This document shows, piece after piece, positions 51,394 through 60,112 of a stretch of DNA of 64,000 nucleotides; within the stretch, counting starts at the first letter, position 1, and each line of letters begins with the position of its first letter. Under the pieces are notes generated by a model. It had not been told where the DNA came from and made no database searches. It saw only the letters and a program-made list of their open reading frames with translations. This DNA is from Streptomyces aurantiacus (GTDB taxonomy: Bacteria; Actinomycetota; Actinomycetes; Streptomycetales; Streptomycetaceae). Position numbers and translations under genes: made by a program. Where the stretch lies: contig NZ_CP114283.1 of assembly GCF_027107535.1 (NCBI RefSeq), positions 1,798,001 to 1,862,000 on the forward strand, given 5' to 3'.

Positions 51394-52863
51394 ATGGCCG
51401 CCAACCGCCGCCGTCCCACAGCCCTCGCCGCAGCCTGCGCGACCGCCCTCACGCTCGGCGCCACCGCGATCGCCGCGACCTCCGCGTCCGCCGCCGAAGT
51501 GCCGCTCAAGGGCTACGAGTTGACCTGGGGCATCAAGCAGTCGTACCGCTCGTACGTCACCGGGGTGGCGGGCGGCAGCTTCACGCCCGAGGGCGGCGCC
51601 ACCCAGGCCAAGGACAACGGCGCGTTCACCTTCGTCAACGGCACGGGGAGCTACGACTCCGAGGCCCACACCGTGGCACTCGGCTTCGAAGGTTCCCTGA
51701 AGATCGTCTCCAAGCCGCACGGCTTCGAACTCGCCCTCTCCGACGTCAAGTTCGACAGCAAGGCCGCCAAAGTCACCGCCGACGTGACGAAGAGCGGCAC
51801 GACCCAGCAGGACGTGCCGCTCGCCGAGGTCACCGTCAACCGCACGATGACGGAGATGGCGACCAAGCTGACGAAGGAGGCCGGAGACGTCCTCGGCAGC
51901 GCCAGTTACACGGGTGCGGCCGGTGACCCCCTGACCGTGCTGGAGAAGAAGACCGAGTCGCCGAACCCGACACCCTCGGGCTCCACGACCCCGTCGGCCA
52001 CCCCCTCCACCACGCCGTCCGGCACTCCCTCGGGCACTCCGTCCACCACGCCCTCCACGGACCCGACGGGGTCCACGAGCCCGGCCCCCTCGCCCACCGG
52101 GGCGGACACCGCGGGCGACATCACCGACGGCAGCCTCGGCTGGGGCGTCAAGCAGTCCTTCCGTACGTACGTCGTGGACGGCGTGGCCAAGGGCAAGGTC
52201 ACCGTCTCGGGCGGGGCCTCGCAGGCGTCCGGCAACGGGATCTTCACCTTCGCCGACGCCACCGGCACCTACGACACGGACGCCGACACCCTCAAGGCCT
52301 CCTTCAAGGGCTCGGTCAACTTCAAGGGCCACGAGGACAACGGCAGTTACGGCCTCGACCTCACCCTCAGCAACCTCAAGACGGCGATCGACGGCCGCTC
52401 CGGCAGGCTGACCGCCGACGTCGACAGCCTCGGTGAGAAGTCCGCCGACGTGACCCTCGCCGAGCTCAGGCCCAAGTCCGCCGACCTGACGGCGAAGAAC
52501 GACGTCATCACCCTCGACGACGTCACCGCCACCCTCACGAAGGCGGGCGCCGAGGCCTTCGGCGGCTTCTACCAGGCCGGCGCCGAACTCGACCCGGTCG
52601 ACCTCTCGGTGTCCCTGTCCGAGGACGCCGAACTCCCGGACACCGGCCCGACGTCGTCCACCGGCACGACGGGCGGCACGACCTCCGGCGGTGCGGGTAC
52701 GACCGGCTCCACCACGGGCGGGGTGACGGGCGGCCTCGCCTCCACCGGCTCCGACGTCCCCGTCGGCGCGCTCGGAGCCGCCGCCGCGGTCACCGTCGCG
52801 GCGGGCGCGGCCGTGGTGTTCGCCGTACGCCGCCGCCGTATGACGGGCTCCGCCCAGGCCTGA
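51394..52863 (+). CDS. HtaA-domain surface protein with LAxTG sorting signal
   Basis: A 489-residue exported protein with two HtaA domains (about 35-190 with LTWGIKQSYRSYVTGV, and 245-410 with LGWGVKQSFRTYVVDG), linked by a TPSGTPSGTPSTTPST-rich segment. The C-terminus is LASTGSDVPVG followed by a hydrophobic helix and RRRR, a typical class E sortase (LAxTG) anchor, so it is probably covalently wall-bound. It lies 64 bases after the other HtaA gene and likely shares its promoter. Wall anchorage would hold heme in the outer layers for transfer to HmuT. Confidence 0.9.
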   Translation: MAANRRRPTALAAACATALTLGATAIAATSASAAEVPLKGYELTWGIKQSYRSYVTGVAGGSFTPEGGATQAKDNGAFTFVNGTGSYDSEAHTVALGFEGSLKIVSKPHGFELALSDVKFDSKAAKVTADVTKSGTTQQDVPLAEVTVNRTMTEMATKLTKEAGDVLGSASYTGAAGDPLTVLEKKTESPNPTPSGSTTPSATPSTTPSGTPSGTPSTTPSTDPTGSTSPAPSPTGADTAGDITDGSLGWGVKQSFRTYVVDGVAKGKVTVSGGASQASGNGIFTFADATGTYDTDADTLKASFKGSVNFKGHEDNGSYGLDLTLSNLKTAIDGRSGRLTADVDSLGEKSADVTLAELRPKSADLTAKNDVITLDDVTATLTKAGAEAFGGFYQAGAELDPVDLSVSLSEDAELPDTGPTSSTGTTGGTTSGGAGTTGSTTGGVTGGLASTGSDVPVGALGAAAAVTVAAGAAVVFAVRRRRMTGSAQA

Positions 52864-52874
52864 CCCGAAGGCGA

Positions 52875-52924
52875 CACGCACCCGGCCGCCGGCCCCCGCC
52901 CCGGGGACGGCGGCCGGATGCGTG
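52875..52924 (+). terminator. Strong hairpin terminator after the second htaA
   Basis: CACGCA-CC-CGGCCGCC (from 52875) pairs with GGCGGCCG-GA-TGCGTG (to 52924) around a GC-rich loop of about 18 bases, with one internal bulge pair. It starts 12 bases after the stop and ends before the PhzF gene. Confidence 0.7.
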
Positions 52925-52955
52925 TGCGCAGGCCCGGTGGTGTTTGAATGCCCGC

Positions 52956-53600
52956 GTGACTGATTACGACGTGCTGCGGGTCTTCTGCGGGCCGCGCGGT
53001 GAGTACGGCAACGAACTCGGGGTCGTGCGGGAGGGTTCCGTACTGCCCGAGCAGGACGAGCGGCAGGCGTTCGCGGCCAAACTCGGATTCAGCGAGACGG
53101 TGTTCGTGGACGACCCCGAACGCGGGGTCATCGACATCTACACACCCAGCGTGCGGTTGCCCTTCGCCGGATACCCCTGCGTCGGTGTGGCCTGGCTGCT
53201 CGACGTGCCCGAACTCGTCACGCCCGCGGGCGTGGTGGGCACCCGGCTCGACGGAGAGTTCACCTGGATCGAGGCCCGCCCGGAGTGGGCACAGCCGCGC
53301 ACCCTGCGCAGGTACACCACGGCCGCCGAGGTCGACGCGCTGGAGGTGCCGCCGGCGGGGGACTGGGTCTACGCCTGGGCGTGGGAGGACGAGGCGGCGG
53401 GCCGCGTCCGCGCTCGTGGCTTCCCCGGCCGGGGCGACGGCGTCCAGGAGGACGAGGCGACGGGCGCCGCGGCCCTCCAGCTGACGGCCCGGCTGGGCCG
53501 CGCCCTGAACATCGTCCAGGGCGCCGGTTCACAGCTCCTCACGGCTCCGCAGCCGGAGGGCTGGGTGGAACTGGGCGGCAGAGTGTTCCTCGAACGCTGA
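52956..53600 (+). CDS. PhzF family protein (short type)
   Basis: A 214-residue diaminopimelate-epimerase-fold protein of the PhzF family. FCGPRGEYGNELGVV at the start, IDIYTPSVRLPFAGYPCVGVAWLL near 55-80 (the family P-F-A-G-x-P/H-x-x-x-G motif) and GVQEDEATGAAALQL near 163-177. It lacks the usual length (about 260-290) and probably the full second lobe. GTG 52956 gives VTDYDVLRVFCG. The function is unknown; it stands after the heme operon but past a terminator. Confidence 0.8.
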   Translation: MTDYDVLRVFCGPRGEYGNELGVVREGSVLPEQDERQAFAAKLGFSETVFVDDPERGVIDIYTPSVRLPFAGYPCVGVAWLLDVPELVTPAGVVGTRLDGEFTWIEARPEWAQPRTLRRYTTAAEVDALEVPPAGDWVYAWAWEDEAAGRVRARGFPGRGDGVQEDEATGAAALQLTARLGRALNIVQGAGSQLLTAPQPEGWVELGGRVFLER

Positions 53601-53650
53601 ACACCACGCGAGCGCACCCCGAAGGGGCACGGGACGCCGCGATCCTGTGC

Positions 53651-53730
53651 CTTCGAGGGTGCGGGGAACGGCGCAGTCCTCGAGGGGTGCGGGGAGCCGC
53701 GCGACCGGCCACAGCCGACCCGCACCCGAA
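53651..53730 (-). repeat. Dispersed repeat copy, diverged
   Basis: On the minus strand GGTCGCGCGGCTCCCCGCACCCCT and a following partial copy (CTGCGCCGTTCCCCGCACCC) match the intergenic repeat family. It lies between the convergent PhzF and heme oxygenase genes. Confidence 0.75.
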
Positions 53731-53750
53731 AACACGCCCCCGGTGGAACG

Positions 53751-54410
53751 TCACGCGCTGAGGCGGAACTCCTCGCCCAGCGCCTGGAACACCCCGGTGT
53801 TCAAAGCGAACGCCCGCCGGCACTCGGCGACGATCCGCTGCTTCTCCAGGTCGTCCGCCAGGACACCGTCGAGCAGCTCGCGATACCCCCGCTTGAACGC
53901 CGCCGGGTTCCCGATGTCCTCGAAGACGTAGAACCGCACCCCGTCGCCCTTGCGAGCGAACCCCCAGGTCTGCTCCGCCTTGCCGCGGATGATCTGCCCG
54001 CCGGAGAGGTCACCGAGGTAGCGCGTGTAATGGTGCGCGACATACCCGCCGGGCCATGTACGGGCGCACTCGGCGACCCGGGCCGCGTACTCCTCGGTCG
54101 CCGGCAGCGCGGTGAGTCCCTCGCGCCAGCCCGCACCCCGCAGATGGGCCAGATCCCGCTCCAGGGAGGCGAGCCGCAGCAGCTCGGGCCGGATGAACGG
54201 GCCCGCCACCGGATCGGCCGCCAGCTCCCGCGCGCCCGACTCCAGCGCCTCGTACACGAACCACAGCTGTTCGGTGTAGCGCGCGTACGCGTCCACGCCG
54301 AGACTGCCGCCGAGCAGGTCGCTCATGAACGTCGAGGTCTCCGCCTCCACGTGCTGCTCGTGCGACGCGGTGCGGATGAGCGTCGAGAACGGTGTGCTCG
54401 ACGAGTTCAT
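53751..54410 (-). CDS. hmuO: Heme oxygenase (biliverdin-producing, HmuO-like)
   Basis: A 219-residue heme oxygenase. STLIRTASHEQHVEAETSTFM contains the proximal heme His near residue 17-20, and YLGDLSGGQIIRGKA near 131-145 is the distal helix GDLSGGQ that lets the helix kink over heme. It opens imported heme to biliverdin, CO and iron, completing the pathway with HtaA and HmuTUV. The iron box 46 bases upstream shows shared control. It is separated from hmu genes by convergent PhzF, but clearly belongs to the same function. Confidence 0.94.
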   Translation of the reverse strand: MNSSSTPFSTLIRTASHEQHVEAETSTFMSDLLGGSLGVDAYARYTEQLWFVYEALESGARELAADPVAGPFIRPELLRLASLERDLAHLRGAGWREGLTALPATEEYAARVAECARTWPGGYVAHHYTRYLGDLSGGQIIRGKAEQTWGFARKGDGVRFYVFEDIGNPAAFKRGYRELLDGVLADDLEKQRIVAECRRAFALNTGVFQALGEEFRLSA

Positions 54411-54455
54411 GAAGACCTCCGGGGCCGAAGGGAGACGGGAGCCGGGCCCATCTTC

Positions 54456-54474
54456 TATGGTTAGGCTTACCTAA
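54456..54474. promoter_or_regulatory. Iron box upstream of heme oxygenase
   Basis: TATGGTTAGGCTTACCTAA matches about 17 of 19 iron-box positions, with the intact GGTTAGGCTTACC core. It lies 46 bases before the heme oxygenase start. Confidence 0.85.
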
Positions 54475-54540
54475 GTCAACGATTTTCCCGACGTCCTGTC
54501 GGCAAAATCGTACCCCGGATGCCCGTCCGGTCCACATGAA

Positions 54541-54573
54541 GAAGCCGCCCACTCTGTGCGAGCGGGCGGCTTC
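54541..54573 (-). terminator. Terminator after methionine aminopeptidase
   Basis: GAAGCCGCCC (54541-54550) and GGGCGGCTTC (54564-54573) form a perfect 10-bp stem with a 13-base loop, 33 bases past the map stop on the minus strand. Confidence 0.75.
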
Positions 54574-54605
54574 GGAGAAAAGGCAGGTGGGACTGGGCCC
54601 CACGG

Positions 54606-55463
54606 CTACGGGAGGGTGAGCACCTCGGCCCCGGTGTCGGTGACGACGAGGGTGTGCTCGAACTGCGCGGTCCGCAGCCGGTCCTTCGTGACGACCGTCC
54701 ACCCGTCGTCCCACATGTCGTACTCGTGGGTCCCCAGCGTCAGCATCGGTTCGATCGTGAAGGTCATCCCCGGCTGGATCACGGTCGTCGCGTGCGGGCT
54801 GTCGTAGTGGGGGACGATCAGGCCGGAGTGGAACGCCGAGTTGATGCCGTGCCCGGTGAAGTCCCGCACGACCCCGTACCCGAACCGCTTCGCGTACGAC
54901 TCGATGACCCGGCCGATGATGTTGATCTGACGGCCCGGCCGGACCGCCTTGATGGCACGGTCGAGGGACTCACGGGTCCGCTCGACGAGCAGCCGCGACT
55001 CCTCGTCCACGTCGCCGACGAGATAGGTGGCGTTGTTGTCGCCGTGCACGCCCCCGATGTACGCCGTCACGTCGAGGTTGATGATGTCGCCGTCCCGCAG
55101 GACCGTGGAGTCCGGGATGCCGTGACAGATCACCTCGTTCACGGAGGTGCACAGGGACTTCGGGAAACCGCGGTAGCCGAGCGTGGACGGGTAGGCGCCG
55201 TGGTCGCACATGTACGCGTGGGCGACCCGGTCCAGTTCGTCCGTGGTGACACCGGGCGCGATGAGCTTCGCGGCCTCCGCCATCGCCCGCGCGGCGATCC
55301 GGCCGGCGACACGCATCGCCTCGATCGTCTCGGGCGTCTGCACCTCCGGCCCGGTGTACGGGGTCGGCGCGGGTTTGCCGACGTACTCGGGGCGGCGGAT
55401 GTTTCCGGGCACGGTACGGATGGGGGACAGCTCCCCTGGAACGAGCAGCGACTGGCCAGACAT
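54606..55463 (-). CDS. map: Type I methionyl aminopeptidase
   Basis: A 285-residue MetAP. Metal ligands are in the usual order: Asp in [11 protein letters not shown], Asp in [12 protein letters not shown], His in [12 protein letters not shown], Glu in FTIEPMLT and Glu in [10 protein letters not shown]. The N-terminal 40-residue extension ([22 protein letters not shown]) is the actinobacterial MetAP1c type, which has a proline-rich linker. It removes initiator Met from nascent proteins. ATG 55463 is chosen over upstream starts. Streptomycetes usually carry several map genes; this one is single here. Confidence 0.93.
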   Translation of the reverse strand: MSGQSLLVPGELSPIRTVPGNIRRPEYVGKPAPTPYTGPEVQTPETIEAMRVAGRIAARAMAEAAKLIAPGVTTDELDRVAHAYMCDHGAYPSTLGYRGFPKSLCTSVNEVICHGIPDSTVLRDGDIINLDVTAYIGGVHGDNNATYLVGDVDEESRLLVERTRESLDRAIKAVRPGRQINIIGRVIESYAKRFGYGVVRDFTGHGINSAFHSGLIVPHYDSPHATTVIQPGMTFTIEPMLTLGTHEYDMWDDGWTVVTKDRLRTAQFEHTLVVTDTGAEVLTLP

Positions 55464-55521
55464 GCCAGGGAGTCTAACCAGCGGGGATGGGGGAACATGT
55501 CGGTGGCGAGAGGAGCTGGTC

Positions 55522-55752
55522 ATGGCCCTGTTCAAGAAGCGGACGGTCGGGAAACCGGGCGAGTGGTACTACTGCCTGGAACACAAGAAGGTCGAGGAAG
55601 GCCCCGAGTGCCCCGCGAAGGACCGCTTCGGTCCCTACGCCACGAGGTCCGAGGCGCAGCACGCGATGGACACCGCCCGGGAGCGCAACGCCGAATGGGA
55701 GAACGACCCCCGCTGGCACGATTCCGCGGCGCGGGGCTCGGAGAACGACTAG
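55522..55752 (+). CDS. Small conserved hypothetical protein (SPOR-like)
   Basis: A 76-residue protein: [23 protein letters not shown], then [36 protein letters not shown]. The last part ([14 protein letters not shown]) resembles a SPOR-like beta-alpha unit, and Cys18/His21/Cys30 could bind a metal. AGAGGAG upstream supports the start. It is divergent from map and probably genuine because it is short, well-started and has typical composition. Role unknown. Confidence 0.7.
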   Translation: MALFKKRTVGKPGEWYYCLEHKKVEEGPECPAKDRFGPYATRSEAQHAMDTARERNAEWENDPRWHDSAARGSEND

Positions 55753-55770
55753 CGGACGACCGGCCACGGT

Positions 55771-55833
55771 CGTCGGCCCGCGGGTTCGTCGTGGCCGGTC
55801 GCGCCGGTCCCCGCGCCCCTGACGGGGCGCGGG
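55771..55833 (+). repeat. Dispersed repeat copy with perfect hairpin
   Basis: Leader CGGCCCGCGGGTTCGTCGTGGCCGGTCGCGC and core GGTCCCCGCGCCCCT. CCCGCGCCCC-TGAC-GGGGCGCGGG (55810-55833) forms a perfect 10-bp stem, a probable terminator between the convergent small-protein and MFS genes. Confidence 0.8.
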
Positions 55834-55840
55834 TCCGCGG

Positions 55841-57199
55841 CTAGGAACCGCCGCCGGCGGCCGCCTCCCGCGCCTCCTTCAACCGCACCGCGTGCTCGTT
55901 GGTCCGCACGTCGTACGTCATCAGCTTGGGCAGGCACACCGCCAGCGCCCCCACCGCGGCCACGCACAGCACACCACCGGCCCACACCGACGCCCGCACG
56001 TTCATCCACGCGGCCATCCCGCCGGCACGGACCTGGCCCAGCTGGGGCCCCACCGAGTACGACAGCAGCTCGATGCCGGCCAGCCGCCCGCGCAGCTCGT
56101 CCGGGATCGTCTGGTTCCACATCGCCGCCCGGAAGATCCCGCTGACCATGTCGAAGCAGCCGCCCAGGGTCAGGAAGAGCAGCACCAGCCAGACGCTGTG
56201 AGAGGCTCCCGCGGCCACCATCGCGAGCCCCCAGAACGCCGCCGCCAGCACCACCATCCGCCCGTGCCGGTGGATCCGCGAGGTCCACCCGCTCGTCAGG
56301 CTCACCAGCAGCGCCCCGGCGGGCAGCGCCGCGTACATCAGCCCGAGCGACCACTCGGCGTCCAGCTCGTCCGCGAGGAAGGGCAGCACGGCGAGCGGGA
56401 AGGCGAAGAACATGGCGGCCAGGTCGATCGCGTACGTCCCCAGCAGCTCCTTGCGGCTCCACGCGTACCGGGCGCCCTCCACGATCGACCTCAGTGACGG
56501 CTTCGCCGCCTCGTGCGCGGCGGGGGACGAGGCGAGGCCCAGGACGAGGACGAGCGAGACCACGAAGGTCGCGAGGTCGGCGGCATAGGCCCAGCCGAGC
56601 CCCGCGTACGCCACGACGAGCCCCGCGAGGGCCGGCCCGGCGACCCCGCCGACCGTCCAGCGCAGCGAGTTGAGCGCGGCGGCCGCCGGCAGGTGCTCGT
56701 GTCTGACGATGCGCGGGGTGAGCGCGTCCAGCGCCGGCCGCTGGACCGCGACGAGCGCGGAGGAGAGCGCGGCGACGGCGTACAGCGGCCACACCACGGG
56801 ATCCGGGAGCAGCGCGTTGACGAGCAGCGCGACCGAGAGCAGCCCCTGCCCCGCCTCCGTCCAGACGATCAGCTTCCGCTTATCCAGGGCGTCGGCGAGC
56901 GCCCCGCCGTACAGCCCGAACACGATCAGCGGTACGAGTTCCACGGCGCCGATCGCGCCGACGGCCACCACGGACCCGGTGAGTTCCTTCATCTGCACCG
57001 GCAGCGCGACGAACGTCAGGAAGCTGCCGAAGTTGGTGATGAGCCCGGCCACCCACAGCCGCCGGAAGTCGGGGGAGGTCCGCCACGGGGCGAGATCGGG
57101 CAGCAGCGCGCGCAGCCGCGAGGCGCCGGCGCCGGCACCGGGGGCAGGAGCCGGGGCGCCGGCATCGTCGTCGGCATCGCGTTCCGTCAGTTCCGTCAC
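55841..57199 (-). CDS. MFS transporter (EntS/MFS_3-type)
   Basis: A 452-residue twelve-helix major facilitator. The N-terminal SPDFRRLWVAGLITNFGSFLTFVALPVQMKELTGS and GLYGGALADALDKRKL (A-motif-like) match the enterobactin-exporter/MFS_3 family. An acidic Ala/Pro leader of about 30 residues precedes. Family members export siderophores or other small molecules; no siderophore biosynthesis genes are in the window, but the neighbouring iron genes make this a reasonable role. GTG 57199 start. No iron box was seen upstream. Confidence 0.86.
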   Translation of the reverse strand: MTELTERDADDDAGAPAPAPGAGAGASRLRALLPDLAPWRTSPDFRRLWVAGLITNFGSFLTFVALPVQMKELTGSVVAVGAIGAVELVPLIVFGLYGGALADALDKRKLIVWTEAGQGLLSVALLVNALLPDPVVWPLYAVAALSSALVAVQRPALDALTPRIVRHEHLPAAAALNSLRWTVGGVAGPALAGLVVAYAGLGWAYAADLATFVVSLVLVLGLASSPAAHEAAKPSLRSIVEGARYAWSRKELLGTYAIDLAAMFFAFPLAVLPFLADELDAEWSLGLMYAALPAGALLVSLTSGWTSRIHRHGRMVVLAAAFWGLAMVAAGASHSVWLVLLFLTLGGCFDMVSGIFRAAMWNQTIPDELRGRLAGIELLSYSVGPQLGQVRAGGMAAWMNVRASVWAGGVLCVAAVGALAVCLPKLMTYDVRTNEHAVRLKEAREAAAGGGS

Positions 57200-57266
57200 G
57201 ACGGGACATGCTCCGTCGTGGGCCCGGCCGGTACAAACGCTTTTCCGGCCGCCAGAGGCTTTCAGG

Positions 57267-57869
57267 TCACCAGCGCGCCGGCGGCGGTGCCGTCAACCGG
57301 TCGGCCAGCCGCGACAACCGGTCCCCCAAACGCCGGCGGCCCCGGGGCGCGGGCAGCGAGTTCTCCCCGGCCGCCGCACTGACCAGGTGCTGCACGGTGT
57401 CCAGGTCCAGGTCCGGTTCGCACGGCACCGCCAGCGCCTCGTGCGCCATCGCGTGCAGCTCGCGGTCGCCGGAGTCCAGGGCGAGGACCGTCGCCCCGGC
57501 CCGGCGCGCGTCGTGCACCCGCTCCAGGAGCGGGGCGCCCGGCGCGCCCGGCGCCACGACGAGCAGGGTCTCGCCCCGCCGGGCCGCCTCGATCCGGCCG
57601 AGTCCCACGGCCAGATGGGCCGGGTCACCGGGCCGCGCCCCGTGCCGTACGAGCGTCGGCGTCAGCTCGGGCGTGCCCGACCAGGCGGCCTCGTCCACCA
57701 GATGCGCCGCCAGGTGCCACGGCTCGTACTCCACCGTCCCCACCAGCAGCAGCCCGCCCCCGTGGGGCAGCACGGACGACCGCAGCGCCCCCGCGAACCG
57801 CCGGGTCGCCCCCAGCCACTCGGTCCCGGCGAGCACTTCGCGCAACAAGGCCACCCGTACGGCATCCAT
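57267..57869 (-). CDS. Conserved hypothetical protein, SIS-like C-terminal half
   Basis: A 200-residue protein that cannot be named. LLLVGTVEYEPWHLAAHLVDEAAW and LLVVAPGAPGAPLLERVHDARRAGATVLALDSGDRELHAMAHEAL resemble the alternating beta-alpha pattern of SIS/phosphosugar-binding domains, without clear ligand residues. The C-terminus is basic and Pro-rich. It is 67 bases upstream on the same strand as the MFS gene and may form an operon. ATG 57869 is used; GTG 57875 is possible. Confidence 0.65.
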   Translation of the reverse strand: MDAVRVALLREVLAGTEWLGATRRFAGALRSSVLPHGGGLLLVGTVEYEPWHLAAHLVDEAAWSGTPELTPTLVRHGARPGDPAHLAVGLGRIEAARRGETLLVVAPGAPGAPLLERVHDARRAGATVLALDSGDRELHAMAHEALAVPCEPDLDLDTVQHLVSAAAGENSLPAPRGRRRLGDRLSRLADRLTAPPPARW

Positions 57870-57972
57870 GCGCACGCATCCTGCCGCAACCGGCCACTCG
57901 ACAGGTGGAGTTCACCATGAATTCGCCCGACGTGGGCAGAGTGCCCCACTCACTCGGCAAGGGGAGGTTGTC

Positions 57973-59052
57973 ATGACCAGCAGCGAGGTGTCCGTGCCGT
58001 TCCGGGCCGGACAGGAGGGCTACGCGAGCTTCCGCATCCCGGCCGTCGTCGCCACGGCGGAAGGAACCCTGCTCGCCTTCTGCGAGGGCCGGGTCGGCTC
58101 CCGCGACGACTTCGGGAACATCGACATCGTGCTGAAGCGGTCCACGGACGGGGGACTGACCTGGGGGCCGCTCCAGGTCGCCGCGGAGAACGGCGACGCA
58201 CTCGCCGGAAACCCGGCCCCCGTCGTCCTCGGCACCGGCCGGATCCTGCTCGTCCACGTCCGCAACGCCGCCCTCGCCACCGAGGACGCCATCCGCCGCG
58301 GCACGGTGAGCGCCGCCGACGGACGCCGCGTCTGGATCTGCCACAGCGACGACGACGGGCTGACCTGGTCGCGCCCGAAGGAGATCACCGGGCAGACGAA
58401 GAAGCCGGCCTGGCGCTGGTACGCCACCACCCCGGGCCACGCCCTGCGGCTGACCGGCGGACGGATCGTCGTACCCGCCAACCACTCCCTCCCGCCGGCC
58501 GGCGCCGACAACGGCACCGAGGGCAAGTACAACGGCGGGCACTGCCTGCTCAGCGACGACCACGGCGAGAGCTGGACCATCGGGTACGTCGACGACAACA
58601 CCGACGGCTACATCAACGTGAACGAGACCACCGCCGCCGAACTCCCCGACGGCCGCGTCTACTTCAACACCCGCACCGACTCCACCGCCCCCGGCACCCG
58701 CGCGGACGCCTGCTCCCGGGACGGCGGCCGGACCCTCCTCAAGCGCTTCCGCCCGCAGGCCGGCCTCACCGGTCCCGTCGTCGAGGGCAGCGTGCTCCAG
58801 CTCCGCGACCCCGACGTCCTGCTCTACTCCGGCCCCGCCGACCCAGGCTTCCGCGCCCTGATGACGATCCGCGCCAGCACCGACGACGGCGTCACCTGGC
58901 GGTCGGCGCACACCGTGGACGGACTGCCCGCCGCGTACTCCGACCTCGTGCGCGTCGACGCCGACACCCTCGGACTCCTCTACGAGACGGGCGACTTCGG
59001 CGCGTACGAGACGATCACCTTCCGGCGGATCCCCGTGACCGCCCTCACCTGA
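57973..59052 (+). CDS. Exo-alpha-sialidase-like protein
   Basis: A 359-residue six-bladed sialidase fold. FRIPAVVATAEGTLLAFCEGR is the FRIP region with the arginine triad member, and Asp-box (S-x-D-x-G-x-T/S-W) motifs appear four times: STDGGLTW near 46, SDDDGLTW near 127, SDDHGESW near 194 and STDDGVTW near 303. Tyr in YSDLVRVD near 325 could be the nucleophile Tyr. No signal peptide, so an intracellular sialidase or related glycosidase acting on imported sugar is possible. GGGGAGG before ATG 57973. Streptomycete homologues are often secreted; the absent signal is notable. Confidence 0.83.
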   Translation: MTSSEVSVPFRAGQEGYASFRIPAVVATAEGTLLAFCEGRVGSRDDFGNIDIVLKRSTDGGLTWGPLQVAAENGDALAGNPAPVVLGTGRILLVHVRNAALATEDAIRRGTVSAADGRRVWICHSDDDGLTWSRPKEITGQTKKPAWRWYATTPGHALRLTGGRIVVPANHSLPPAGADNGTEGKYNGGHCLLSDDHGESWTIGYVDDNTDGYINVNETTAAELPDGRVYFNTRTDSTAPGTRADACSRDGGRTLLKRFRPQAGLTGPVVEGSVLQLRDPDVLLYSGPADPGFRALMTIRASTDDGVTWRSAHTVDGLPAAYSDLVRVDADTLGLLYETGDFGAYETITFRRIPVTALT

Positions 59053-59089
59053 CCGGCACGGACGCGAACCACGCACGTAAGGTCGGCCC

Positions 59090-59794
59090 ATGACCTCTAC
59101 TGACAGTGCACAGAAGGCCCCCGCGAAGGACCCCTGGGACCTGCCCGACGTCTCGGGGCTCGTCGTCGGCGTGCTCGGCGGCACCGGTCCGCAGGGCAAG
59201 GGCCTCGCCTACCGGCTGGCCCGCGCGGGCCAGCCGGTGATCATCGGCTCGCGGGCCGCGGAGCGCGCGCAGGCGGCCGCCGACGAGCTCGGCCACGGCG
59301 TCGAGGGCGCCGACAACGCCGAGACCGCCCGCCGCAGCGACATCGTGATCGTCGCCGTGCCGTGGGACGGACACGGCAAGACCCTGGAGTCGCTGCGGGA
59401 GGAACTGGCCGGCAAGCTCGTCGTCGACTGCGTCAACCCGCTCGGCTTCGACAAGAAGGGCGCGTACGCGCTGAAGCCCGAGGAGGGCAGCGCCGCCGAA
59501 CAGGCCGCCGCGCTGCTGCCGGACTCCCGGGTCACCGCCGCCTTCCACCACCTGTCGGCCGTCCTGCTCCAGGACCCGGAGATCACCGAGATCGACACCG
59601 ACGTGATGGTGCTCGGCGAGGAGCGGGCGGACGTCGAGATCGTCCAGGCGCTGGCCGGGCGCATCCCGGGCATGCGCGGCATCTTCTCGGGCCGGCTGCG
59701 CAACGCCCACCAGGTCGAGTCGCTCGTGGCGAATCTCATCTCGGTGAACCGGCGGTACAAGGCCCACGCGGGTCTGCGCCTGACCGACGTGTAG
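59090..59794 (+). CDS. npdG: NADPH-dependent F420 oxidoreductase
   Basis: A 234-residue protein. VGVLGGTGPQGKGLAYRLARAGQPVIIGSR near residues 26-55 is the NADP-binding Rossmann start, and IVAVPWDGHGKTL, VDCVNPLGFDKKGAY, SRVTAAFHHLSAVLL follow the F420:NADPH oxidoreductase family (NpdG/Fno). It transfers hydride between NADPH and the deazaflavin F420, feeding F420-dependent reductases. Streptomycetes make F420. The start at 59090 is usual; an upstream extension is not. Strong match across the length. Confidence 0.9.
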   Translation: MTSTDSAQKAPAKDPWDLPDVSGLVVGVLGGTGPQGKGLAYRLARAGQPVIIGSRAAERAQAAADELGHGVEGADNAETARRSDIVIVAVPWDGHGKTLESLREELAGKLVVDCVNPLGFDKKGAYALKPEEGSAAEQAAALLPDSRVTAAFHHLSAVLLQDPEITEIDTDVMVLGEERADVEIVQALAGRIPGMRGIFSGRLRNAHQVESLVANLISVNRRYKAHAGLRLTDV

Positions 59795-59923
59795 GCGTGC
59801 GCACCCGCGGGTGTGCGGGAGGGCGTGCGGGCGCGCTCCGGACGTGGGGGACACTGGAGCCGAGCAGTGTCCCCCTCCGGGTTCCGCCGCGCGCCCCGAG
59901 TTCCCCGACAGGAGCCGACCCCT

Positions 59924-60112
59924 ATGTCCCGACTCGCCCTCTACGCCCTCGTCGTCTGCGTCCTCGCCGTCGCGGCGGCCGTCGTCTCCTTCGCCCAGGG
60001 CAGCTGGCTGGGGATCGTGTGGGTGCTGCTCGCGGGCCTGTCGTCCAACACCACCTGGTACTACCTGCGCCGGGACCGCGCGCGGCGCAGGGCGTCGTCC
60101 GTCACGGGCTGA
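59924..60112 (+). CDS. Small two-helix membrane protein
   Basis: A 62-residue protein: two hydrophobic helices (LYALVVCVLAVAAAVVSFAQG and LGIVWVLLAGLSSNTTWYYL) and a basic end RRDRARRRASS. ACAGGAG ribosome-binding site nine bases before the ATG. It overlaps the 3' end of the convergent site-2 protease gene by 11 bases. Function unknown. Confidence 0.68.
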   Translation: MSRLALYALVVCVLAVAAAVVSFAQGSWLGIVWVLLAGLSSNTTWYYLRRDRARRRASSVTG

